This document shows, piece by piece, positions 1 to 5,202 of a DNA stretch of 7,166 nucleotides. Every line of letters starts with the position of its first letter. The first letter of the stretch is position 1. The DNA comes from an uncultured Anaerosacchariphilus sp. Lineage in GTDB: Bacteria; Bacillota; Clostridia; Lachnospirales; Lachnospiraceae. The DNA lies in assembly GCA_934373375.1 (NCBI GenBank), contig CAKROP010000107.1, positions 1 to 7,166 of the forward strand. Reading direction: 5' to 3'. The translations under genes and the position numbers were made by a program. The notes below the pieces were generated by a model. That model had not been told where the DNA came from. It saw only the letters and a list, made by a program, of their open reading frames with translations, and searched no databases.

Positions 1-2
1 AA

Positions 3-67
3 TTAAATTCCACCTTTGGGAACATAGCTTTTTGCAGGATTAAATTCCACAGAGGGGTGGAATTTAA
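3..67. repeat. Direct plus inverted repeat forming alternative hairpins
   Basis: The 11-mer TTAAATTCCAC occurs at 3-13 and again at 40-50, and its exact reverse complement GTGGAATTTAA lies at 57-67. The second copy and the complement form a perfect 11-bp hairpin with a 6-base loop (51-56). The first copy, extended by one C, could instead form 12 pairs with 56-67, so the two structures exclude each other. There is no good T-tract after 67, so it is not a textbook terminator. It could be the end of an upstream transcript, an operator ahead of the tRNA promoter, or a dispersed repeat cut by the window edge. The symmetry is seen directly; the role is unknown. Confidence 0.6.
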
Positions 68-117
68 CTTTGCAAGTGAGTGATATAAAAAATTTTGAAA
101 AAAATTCGGGAAAACAG

Positions 118-146
118 TTGACATTTGTTAGAAGCGGTGTTATTAT
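118..146 (+). promoter_or_regulatory. Sigma-A-type promoter of the tRNA-Leu pair
   Basis: A consensus -35 hexamer TTGACA (118-123) is followed after 17 bases by TATTAT (141-146), embedded in the longer AT-rich run TATTATAAT. Transcription would begin near 152-155, leaving about 30 bases of leader before the first mature tRNA end at 184. A strong constitutive-looking promoter is expected for tRNA genes. The TATAAT at 144-149 is an alternative -10 box, but its 20-base spacing is poor. Confidence 0.75.
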
Positions 147-183
147 AATCAAGCGCGTTGACGAAGCGGGCAAACAACTAAAT

Positions 184-268
184 GCGGAAGTGTCGGAACT
201 GGCAGACGAGCAAGACTAAGGATCTTGTGATTATTGCAATCGTGTGGGTTCAAGTCCCATCTTCCGCA
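184..268 (+). tRNA. tRNA-Leu, anticodon AAG
   Basis: A class II tRNA with every arm identifiable: acceptor GCGGAAG (184-190) pairs with CTTCCGC (261-267), with discriminator A268. The D-stem is TCG/CGA with an AACTGGCAGA-type loop. The anticodon stem is CAAGA (211-215) with TCTTG (223-227), and the loop is CTAAGGA (216-222), giving anticodon AAG at 218-220. A long variable arm has a GATT/AATC stem, and the T-loop is TTCAAGT. The long variable arm, A73 and anticodon identify leucine. CCA is not encoded. The first anticodon base is A, which would need deamination to inosine (TadA) to read CUU/CUC/CUA. Bacterial Leu tRNAs for these codons usually carry G34 or U34, so this is uncommon. Confidence 0.93.
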
Positions 269-272
269 GTGC

Positions 273-355
273 GCAGGAGTGGCGGAATGGCAGACGCGCA
301 GGCTTCAGGTGCCTGTAGTCGCAAGGCTGTGTGGGTTCAAGTCCCATCTCCTGCA
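273..355 (+). tRNA. tRNA-Leu, anticodon CAG
   Basis: Acceptor GCAGGAG (273-279) pairs with CTCCTGC (348-354), discriminator A355. The D-stem is GCG/CGC, the anticodon stem CAGGC (299-303) with GCCTG (311-315), and the loop TTCAGGT places anticodon CAG at 306-308, reading CUG. A 15-base variable arm (stem AGTC/GGCT with a G-U pair, loop GCAA) makes it class II. It lies only 4 bases after the preceding tRNA-Leu and shares a 21-base identical block covering the T-arm (242-262 versus 329-349), so the two are probably co-transcribed and arose by duplication or were homogenised by conversion. CCA is not encoded. Confidence 0.95.
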
Positions 356-356
356 T

Positions 357-391
357 AAGGGTCTCAGATGAATTCTGAGACCTTTTCTTTT
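357..391 (+). terminator. Intrinsic terminator of the tRNA operon
   Basis: The perfect 8-bp stem GGTCTCAG (360-367) and CTGAGACC (375-382) encloses a 7-base loop and is followed by TTTTCTTTT. The AA at 357-358 can extend pairing into the T-run, so it may act weakly in both directions. It starts directly after the second tRNA. Confidence 0.9.
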
Positions 392-585
392 CCTTTGCTA
401 TAGACGCACAGGATTTCAGACATTCACCATTTTATTCCTATACACATTCTTTGGCGGATTTCGCGGGTTATCAACAGCAGAAACCGGGGGATGGGGATAA
501 ACTCTTCCATGTTCGTGGAAAAATTCCATTAAAATCAGGCTTTTTTGTGGAAAAAAAGAAACAAAAAAAGAACCGCCACACCGGC
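392..585. other. Intergenic region, no credible gene
   Basis: No reading frame with a ribosome binding site or protein-like composition is visible. The stretch holds a small alternating element, TTCCA (505-509), TGGAA (516-520) and TTCCA (524-528), in which the middle copy could pair with either neighbour. Two A-rich tracts at about 551-557 and 563-569 lie upstream of the following promoter and could act like an UP element. I see no cobalamin-riboswitch B12 box here. Confidence 0.6.
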
Positions 586-614
586 TTGTATGAAAAAAAT
601 CCCTTCTTTATACT
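586..614 (+). promoter_or_regulatory. Promoter of the cbiMQO operon
   Basis: TTGTAT (586-591) is followed after exactly 17 bases by TATACT (609-614), placing the start of transcription near 620 and leaving about 80 bases of leader. The core overlaps imperfect dyad symmetry: GTATGAA (588-594) faces TTTATAC (607-613), and TTGTAT (586-591) faces ATACAA (617-622). That is a plausible operator position for a metal-responsive repressor. The arrangement resembles, but does not match, the NikR consensus (GTATGA, 16 bases, TCATAC). Confidence 0.7.
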
Positions 615-625
615 AAATACAAAGA

Positions 626-671
626 AAGCAATTCAAAAAGACAGAAACCAGTCTGAAAAATGAAATTGCTT
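626..671 (+). promoter_or_regulatory. Hairpin in the cbiM 5' leader
   Basis: AAGCAATT (626-633) and AATTGCTT (664-671) are perfect 8-bp complements. Inside them AGAC (639-642) pairs with GTCT (651-654) around an 8-base loop, giving a two-tier stem. It ends 12 bases before the Shine-Dalgarno run AAGGGGG (684-690) of cbiM. No T-tract follows, so it is not a terminator. It may stabilise the transcript or take part in metal-dependent control. It does not match a riboswitch class I know. Confidence 0.5.
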
Positions 672-699
672 CGAGCGAAGAATAAGGGGGAATTTTGTT

Positions 700-1782
700 A
701 TGCATATGGCAGACGCGCTTTTGGCGCCGGCTGTGGCGGCGGGCATGTACGTGCTCTCCGGAACAGCGGCGGGAGTATCCATTCATGAACTGAGAAAAGA
801 GGAGATAAAGTATCGGGAGCCGCTGAAGAAAAAGCTTCCGGCCATGGCGGTTATGTCCGCGCTGGTATTTGCGGGACAGATGATCAACTACACCATACCG
901 GGAACCGGATCCTCAGGCCATCTCTGCGGCGGTATGCTGCTGTCCTGTGTGTTGGGACCCTTCGCAGGCTTTCTGTGCATGATCACAGTGCTGGCGATCC
1001 AATGTCTCTTTTTCGCGGATGGCGGCCTCCTTGCGCTGGGAGCCAATGTCTGGAACATGGCCTTCTATGGCTGCTTCGTGGGTTATTTTCTGATCTACCG
1101 TCCACTGATGCATGGAAAATGGGGTGCCACCCGGAAAAAACTTATAGTGGCTTCTCTGGCGGGCTGTGTGCTGACCTTACAGCTGGGCGCGTTTTCCGTA
1201 GTGCTTGAGACATCCCTGTCGGGTATCACAGAACTGCCCTTCGGAGCTTTCCTGGCACTGATGCAGCCGATTCATCTGGCTATCGGACTGGTGGAGGGCG
1301 CGATTACGGCGGCGGTGCTGGTGTTTCTCTATGAGGCCAGACCGGAGCTTTTGCGGGAGACAGACGCGGCCGGACAGGCGTCCGGAAAATATTCTTTCCG
1401 GAGCACCATCGTGATTCTGGCTCTGACGGCGGTGGTGACAGGCGGTGGACTTTCTCTTCTGGCCAGCAGTAACCCGGACGGTCTGGAGTGGTCCCTTTTT
1501 GGAAATGCCGAAGCGGGCTATGCGTCCAATATGGGACTCGATGAGGAAGCGTATGGAATCACCGGAGATGCTTTGGAGCATGCGGCATCCATTCAGGAGA
1601 AGACAGCCTTTCTGCCGGATTACGCATTTTCCCGGGATACGGATAATCCGGCGGGGACCAGTGTGTCAGGTCTTGTGGGAATCGTCTTGGTGGCGGCAAC
1701 GTCCGGCCTTATCTGTCTGGCAGGCGGCTATGCCCGCAAACGCAGAGAAGACGAAGCCGGACAGGCGGGAGGCACGGTATGA
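700..1782 (+). CDS. cbiM: CbiM-type substrate-binding component of a Co/Ni ECF transporter, with C-terminal PDGLE domain
   Basis: This is the membrane S-component that captures Co2+ or Ni2+ for the CbiQ/CbiO energising module. The start at 700 is favoured by AAGGGGG (684-690) nine bases upstream and because it exposes Met1-His2; in CbiM/NikM the free N-terminus and His2 coordinate the metal. Other family marks are GSSGHL with His74 (a second likely metal ligand), GANVWNM (114-120) and IHLAIGLVEG (191-200). About six hydrophobic segments fill residues 1-212. The C-terminal third is a separate module: a membrane span (about 235-255), the PDGLEW motif (259-264), LPDYAF (305-310) and a last span (about 321-345). 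This PDGLE/CbiN-like part replaces a separate small CbiN subunit, and no cbiN gene is present. Its length of 360 residues fits a CbiM-PDGLE fusion. The last four bases overlap the cbiQ start. The sequence does not decide whether cobalt or nickel is transported. Confidence 0.93.
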   Translation: MHMADALLAPAVAAGMYVLSGTAAGVSIHELRKEEIKYREPLKKKLPAMAVMSALVFAGQMINYTIPGTGSSGHLCGGMLLSCVLGPFAGFLCMITVLAIQCLFFADGGLLALGANVWNMAFYGCFVGYFLIYRPLMHGKWGATRKKLIVASLAGCVLTLQLGAFSVVLETSLSGITELPFGAFLALMQPIHLAIGLVEGAITAAVLVFLYEARPELLRETDAAGQASGKYSFRSTIVILALTAVVTGGGLSLLASSNPDGLEWSLFGNAEAGYASNMGLDEEAYGITGDALEHAASIQEKTAFLPDYAFSRDTDNPAGTSVSGLVGIVLVAATSGLICLAGGYARKRREDEAGQAGGTV

Positions 1783-2561
1783 ACCGGGCCGAGGAGGCGC
1801 TCCGGGAAATTCAGAATATGAGAGAGCTTCAGACCATGGATTCGCCGATTCATGGTCTTGCTCCGCTTCTGAAGCTACTGGTAACTATCTTTTACATTCT
1901 CATTGTCATGTCCTTTGCCCCGTACAACCTGTCGGGGCTTTTCGTCATGCTGTTGTTCCCGGTTCTGGCTTATCAGATAAGCGGAATTCCCTTGCGTACC
2001 TGCTTTTATAAGCTGCGCTTCGTGCTGCCCCTGGTCTGTGCGGTGGGGCTTTTCAATCCGTTTCTGGATCGGCGGATGGTGCTGATAGCAGGCACATTTG
2101 CGGTTCGCGGCGGCGTAATTTCCATGATAACCCTGATGCTGAAGGGCTGTTTCTGCCTGATGGCTTCGTTCCTGCTGATCGCGACCACATCCATTGAGGA
2201 AATCTGTCTGGCACTCAGGCAGCTTCATGTGCCCAAATTGCTGACCGCGCTCCTGCTTCTGACTTATCGTTATGTGGAGGTGCTTCTGGAGCAGGCCGGA
2301 ATCATGACCACGGCCTATCACCTGCGGGCACCGGGCCAAAAAGGTATCGCAGTATCAGCCTGGGGCTCCTTCCTGGGACAGCTCCTGCTTCGAAGCATGG
2401 ATCGGGCGGAGGATTTGTATGAGAGTATGGAACTTCGGGGATTTACCGGAGAGTTCTATTACGCGGAGCGGCAGAAGTCCCGGGAGAATAAACGGGCCGG
2501 GCACAGCTGCGCTTCGAAAAAGCAGAATAAGACGGAGGAAACCGGTTATGATACGATTTGA
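1779..2561 (+). CDS. cbiQ: CbiQ-type transmembrane (T) component of the Co/Ni ECF transporter
   Basis: This 260-residue membrane protein couples the metal-binding CbiM to the ATPase. It starts within the ATGA that ends cbiM, with GGGAGG (1767-1772) six bases upstream, so translation is likely coupled. Hydrophobic segments cover roughly residues 28-70, 78-95, 101-135 and 152-171. In the cytoplasmic C-terminal half, AYHLRAPG (179-186) and SMELRGF (216-222) occupy the places of the two short Arg-containing coupling helices by which T-components grip the ATPases. The tail (about 230-260) is charged and lysine-rich. Its 3' end overlaps the cbiO start by 14 bases. Family assignment is firm; the metal specificity is not visible. 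Confidence 0.92.
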   Translation: MNRAEEALREIQNMRELQTMDSPIHGLAPLLKLLVTIFYILIVMSFAPYNLSGLFVMLLFPVLAYQISGIPLRTCFYKLRFVLPLVCAVGLFNPFLDRRMVLIAGTFAVRGGVISMITLMLKGCFCLMASFLLIATTSIEEICLALRQLHVPKLLTALLLLTYRYVEVLLEQAGIMTTAYHLRAPGQKGIAVSAWGSFLGQLLLRSMDRAEDLYESMELRGFTGEFYYAERQKSRENKRAGHSCASKKQNKTEETGYDTI

Positions 2562-3267
2562 GCATGTGAGTTGTGGCTACGGGAAAGGAGAACAGGCTCT
2601 GTGTGATGTGTCATTTACCATCAGGGACGGGGAGCAGGTGGGACTTCTCGGTGCCAACGGAGCGGGAAAATCCACCCTGATGAAAGCTATGCTGGGTCTT
2701 TTGCCTGTAGAAGGAAAAATCTATATCGATGAGCTGGCGGTCTGTCCGGATAACCTGCCGGAGGTGCGGCGGCGTCTGGGTTATGTGCTGCAGGATTCTG
2801 ACAATCAGATGTTTATGCCGACGGTCTATGAGGACATGATTTTCGGTCCGCTGAATTACGGAAAAAGCAGGGAAGAGGCGGAAAAACAGGCGGAACGGGC
2901 GCTTGGTGAGCTTGGGCTTCTGCATCTGAAGCACCGCCCTAACTACCGGATGTCCGGCGGTGAAAAGCGGCTGGCGGCCATCGCCACGATCCTGGCCATG
3001 GAGCCGGAGGTGATGCTGATGGATGAACCCTCCACTGCATTAGATCCGGCCAATCGGCGCCGCCTGATTCAGATTCTGAAGAAGCTTCCGGTCACAAAAC
3101 TTATCGCAACCCATGACCTGGACATGGTGCTGGAGACCTGTGGACGGGTGCTGATTCTGGATGGCGGCGGTCTGGCAGCAGATGGTCCGGCAGCGGAAAT
3201 CCTGCGGGACAGGGAGCTTCTGGAACAGCATCATCTGGAGCTGCCCTTCTGTCTGGCGGGAGTGTGA
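2548..3267 (+). CDS. cbiO: CbiO-type ATPase of the Co/Ni ECF transporter
   Basis: This 239-residue ABC ATPase powers metal uptake and probably forms a homodimer, because only one ATPase gene is present. Motifs appear in order: Walker A GANGAGKST (35-43), Q-loop near LQDSDNQMF (81-89), signature MSGGEKR (135-141, M in place of the usual L), Walker B VMLMDEP (155-161) with catalytic Glu160, and the switch His189 in ATHDLD. The DNQMF sequence after the Q-loop is typical of ECF ATPases. ATG 2548 is chosen because GGAGG (2534-2538) lies nine bases upstream and MIRFEHVS is the usual family start; the frame stays open upstream but without a comparable site. The stop codon lies in the loop of a terminator hairpin. 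Confidence 0.95.
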   Translation: MIRFEHVSCGYGKGEQALCDVSFTIRDGEQVGLLGANGAGKSTLMKAMLGLLPVEGKIYIDELAVCPDNLPEVRRRLGYVLQDSDNQMFMPTVYEDMIFGPLNYGKSREEAEKQAERALGELGLLHLKHRPNYRMSGGEKRLAAIATILAMEPEVMLMDEPSTALDPANRRRLIQILKKLPVTKLIATHDLDMVLETCGRVLILDGGGLAADGPAAEILRDRELLEQHHLELPFCLAGV

Positions 3268-3281
3268 AAGCCTCCCGTTTT
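3257..3281 (+). terminator. Probable intrinsic terminator of cbiMQO
   Basis: CGGGAG (3257-3262) pairs with CTCCCG (3272-3277) over a 9-base loop, followed by TTTT (3278-3281). The loop contains the cbiO TGA stop at 3265-3267. The stem is short but GC-rich and the T-run is short, so termination may be partial. Confidence 0.6.
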
Positions 3282-3329
3282 GAGAAAAACAAGGATGGAA
3301 AATACCTGAAAAACGTACAGGAAAAAATC

Positions 3330-3358
3330 TTGTATTTTTGTATAAACCGATTTATAAT
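3330..3358 (+). promoter_or_regulatory. Promoter of the thiamin operon
   Basis: TTGTAT (3330-3335), a 17-base spacer and a perfect TATAAT (3353-3358) form a strong sigma-A-type promoter. Transcription should begin near 3365, just before the TPP riboswitch. The spacer holds the inverted repeat TATAAA (3341-3346) and TTTATA (3351-3356), which may be a by-product of AT richness. The -35 hexamer is identical to that of the cbiM promoter. Confidence 0.85.
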
Positions 3359-3375
3359 ACAAAAAGACAATAAAA

Positions 3376-3462
3376 CAGACGGGAGCTTGTATACAGGCTG
3401 AGAGGAAGGTGTGACCTTCGACCGGGAACCTGATTTGGATAATGCCAACGTAGGGACGCCTG
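3376..3462 (+). promoter_or_regulatory. TPP riboswitch (THI box) aptamer
   Basis: This structured RNA binds thiamin pyrophosphate and controls the downstream thi genes. The conserved blocks GGCTGAGA (3396-3403), ACCTGAT (3428-3434), TTGGATAATGCCAA (3434-3447) and CGTAGGGA (3449-3456) are present. P3 is AGCTTG (3384-3389) with CAGGCT (3394-3399), including one G-U pair, closed by loop TATA. An optional P3a stem, GAAGGT (3405-3410) with ACCTTC (3414-3419), lies in the P2-P3 junction. P5 is TTGG/CCAA. The short P1 joins CAG (3376-3378) with CTG (3460-3462). The strong terminator immediately downstream indicates transcriptional attenuation: TPP bound, operon off. Confidence 0.97.
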
Positions 3463-3477
3463 AGCAAAAAAGGAAGA

Positions 3478-3512
3478 ACGGAAAGCTACCAAATCGGTGG
3501 CTTTCCGTTTTT
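3478..3512 (+). terminator. Riboswitch-controlled attenuator terminator
   Basis: ACGGAAAGCTACC (3478-3490) pairs with GGTGGCTTTCCGT (3496-3508) as 13 pairs with one U-G, loop AAATC, ending in a run of five T. It lies 15 bases after the aptamer and 33 bases before thiS. An antiterminator must sequester its 5' arm when TPP is absent. Candidate partners are GTAG (3450-3453) for CTAC (3486-3489) and AGCTT (3384-3388) for AAGCT (3483-3487); these pairings are inferred only. Confidence 0.92.
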
Positions 3513-3545
3513 ATTGTAAAAAACCAGGGGACAGGAGACGAGGGC

Positions 3546-3740
3546 ATGGTAAAAGTAAACGGAACAGTGCTGGATATCGCCGGAAAAACCGTAGCGGAAT
3601 ATCTGGCCGGAACCAATTACGATCCGAAGCGGATTGCGGTGGAGCGAAATGGCGATATTGTGCCAAAGGCACAGTATGAGACGGCGGTGCTGGCGGACGG
3701 TGACAGTGTGGAAGTGGTCAGCTTTGTGGGAGGCGGCTGA
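3546..3740 (+). CDS. thiS: ThiS sulfur carrier protein
   Basis: A 64-residue ubiquitin-fold protein that delivers sulfur, as a C-terminal thiocarboxylate, to thiazole synthase ThiG. It opens with MVKVNGT, has the KTVAEYL helix (14-20) and RIAVERNGDIVP (29-40), and finishes with FVGGG, supplying the essential terminal Gly-Gly. ATG 3546 is preceded by AGGAG (3533-3537) at eight bases; the frame remains open upstream only through riboswitch and terminator sequence, so that extension is not coding. It is the first gene after the TPP riboswitch, and thiF, whose product adenylates the ThiS C-terminus, follows one base after the stop. Confidence 0.96.
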   Translation: MVKVNGTVLDIAGKTVAEYLAGTNYDPKRIAVERNGDIVPKAQYETAVLADGDSVEVVSFVGGG

Positions 3741-3741
3741 G

Positions 3742-4377
3742 ATGATACCGACAAAGGAAGAATGGTACCGGGCCCTGGCAGCCAGGCATGGGGAAGCCTT
3801 TCAGAAAAGGGCAGAGCACACGACCGTGGCCATCTGCGGCCTGGGAGGCTTAGGATCCAATATCAGCATCTGCCTGGCTCGGGCCGGAGTGGGAAAACTG
3901 ATTCTGATTGATTTTGACCGGGTGGATATCTCGAATCTTCACCGGCAGCAGTACAAGGCGAACCAGATTGGTATTCCAAAGACGGAGGCTCTGGCGGCGA
4001 ATCTAAAGGAAATCGCGCCCTATATCGAGCTGGAGACGCATGCGCTTCGTATTACGGAGGACAATATCGGAGAGCTTCTTAAGGATGCGGACATCATCTG
4101 CGAGGCCTTCGATAATCCGGAGTGCAAGGCAATGCTGGTCAATGCAGTGCTGGAGAAATTCCCGGAGAAATACCTGCTGTCCGGCTCCGGTATGGCCGGA
4201 ATGGACAGTGTGAACCGGATACAGACCCGGCGGGTTATGAAGCGGTTTTATCTCTGCGGGGACGGCGTCAGCGATGTGAAGGAGTGCGGCACGCTGGTTT
4301 CCAGCCGGGTCATGACCTGCGCGGCCCACGAGGCCCATATGGTGATACGGATTCTGGCGGAAGAGCCGGAGCCGTAG
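3742..4377 (+). CDS. thiF: ThiF family 2, ThiS adenylyltransferase
   Basis: An E1-like enzyme that uses ATP to adenylate the C-terminal glycine of ThiS before sulfur transfer. It starts one base after thiS with GGGAGG (3728-3733) eight bases upstream. In the 211-residue product the nucleotide-binding loop is GLGGLGS (33-39), followed by LIDFDRVDISNLHRQQY (55-71) with Asp57, Asp59, Asn65 and Arg68, then Lys80 in GIPKTEAL and Asp124 in EAFDNPE. This is the shorter clostridial type, not the roughly 250-residue E. coli form. The two CxxC zinc motifs of E. coli ThiF are absent. Cys182 in KECGTL is a possible equivalent of the active-site cysteine. A weak stem AGCC/GGCT spans its stop codon. Confidence 0.93.
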   Translation: MIPTKEEWYRALAARHGEAFQKRAEHTTVAICGLGGLGSNISICLARAGVGKLILIDFDRVDISNLHRQQYKANQIGIPKTEALAANLKEIAPYIELETHALRITEDNIGELLKDADIICEAFDNPECKAMLVNAVLEKFPEKYLLSGSGMAGMDSVNRIQTRRVMKRFYLCGDGVSDVKECGTLVSSRVMTCAAHEAHMVIRILAEEPEP

Positions 4378-4419
4378 AAGGCTATCAAAAGTGAAACTTA
4401 AGAGAAAGAAGGTATACAT

Positions 4420-5190
4420 ATGAACAACGATACATGGACACTGGGGGGACATGAATTCCATTCCCGTTTTATTCTTGGATCTGGAAAATATTCCCTGAAT
4501 TTAATCGAGGCTGCGGTAAAGGACGCGGGCGCGGAAATCATCACACTGGCAGTGCGCAGGGCCAACACCCGGGAGCACGAGAACATTCTGGACTACATTC
4601 CGGATAACGTAACCCTGCTTCCCAATACCAGCGGAGCGAGAACTGCGGAAGAAGCAGTCCGTATCGCCCGTCTGGCTAGAGAGCTTGGCTGCGGCGATTT
4701 CGTAAAGGTGGAGATTATGCGGGATTCCAAGTATCTTCTGCCGGACAATCAGGAGACCATTAAGGCCACCGAGATTCTGGCAAAGGAGGGCTTCGTGGTC
4801 ATGCCCTATATGTATCCGGATCTGAATGTGGCACGAGATCTGGTGAACGCAGGGGCGGCTTCCGTTATGCCGTTGGCGTCTCCCATCGGATCCAATAAGG
4901 GGCTGGCCACAAAAGAATTTATTCAGATCCTGATTGATGAAATCGATCTGCCGATTATTGTGGATGCCGGTATCGGAAAGCCCTCTCAGGCCTGCGAGGC
5001 CATGGAGATGGGAGCAGCAGCCATTATGGCCAATACGGCGCTGGCCACAGCAGGCAACCTGCCGCTTATGGCTTCCGCTTTCAGGGACGCCATAGAGGCC
5101 GGAAGAAACGCTTATCTGGCAGGTCTTGGCCGTGTTCTGACCAGAGGCGCTGCAGCTTCCGATCCGCTGACCGGATTTCTGCGGGATTGA
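4420..5190 (+). CDS. thiG: ThiG thiazole synthase
   Basis: A (beta/alpha)8-barrel cytoplasmic enzyme that condenses 1-deoxy-D-xylulose 5-phosphate, dehydroglycine and sulfur from ThiS thiocarboxylate into the thiazole phosphate. The 256-residue length is normal. Lys96 in FVKVEIM matches the Schiff-base lysine. Phosphate-binding and barrel motifs include [13 protein letters not shown] (69-81), [13 protein letters not shown] (150-162), [11 protein letters not shown] (181-191) and NTALA (205-209). ATG 4420 follows the purine-rich site AGAAAGAAGG (4403-4412) at seven bases. A gap of 42 bases separates it from thiF, the longest in this operon; it contains no promoter I can recognise. thiH follows 12 bases later. 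Confidence 0.97.
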   Translation: MNNDTWTLGGHEFHSRFILGSGKYSLNLIEAAVKDAGAEIITLAVRRANTREHENILDYIPDNVTLLPNTSGARTAEEAVRIARLARELGCGDFVKVEIMRDSKYLLPDNQETIKATEILAKEGFVVMPYMYPDLNVARDLVNAGAASVMPLASPIGSNKGLATKEFIQILIDEIDLPIIVDAGIGKPSQACEAMEMGAAAIMANTALATAGNLPLMASAFRDAIEAGRNAYLAGLGRVLTRGAAASDPLTGFLRD

Positions 5191-5202
5191 GAGGTGTGAG
5201 AC

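Noticed and set aside
571..585. GCCACACCGGC, considered as a B12 box of a cobalamin riboswitch
   Set aside because: The surrounding conserved aptamer elements are missing and it lies upstream of the promoter, so it would not be transcribed.
451..663. 70-residue open frame between the tRNAs and cbiM
   Set aside because: It begins with TTG without a ribosome binding site, is low-complexity and lysine-rich, and runs through the cbiM promoter and leader hairpin.
2419..2547. Longer N-terminus for cbiO
   Set aside because: It overlaps cbiQ coding sequence in another frame and has no family similarity; ATG 2548 has GGAGG at the right distance.
3411..3545. Upstream extension of the thiS frame
   Set aside because: It would translate the TPP aptamer and terminator; ATG 3546 has a proper Shine-Dalgarno and gives the normal ThiS length.
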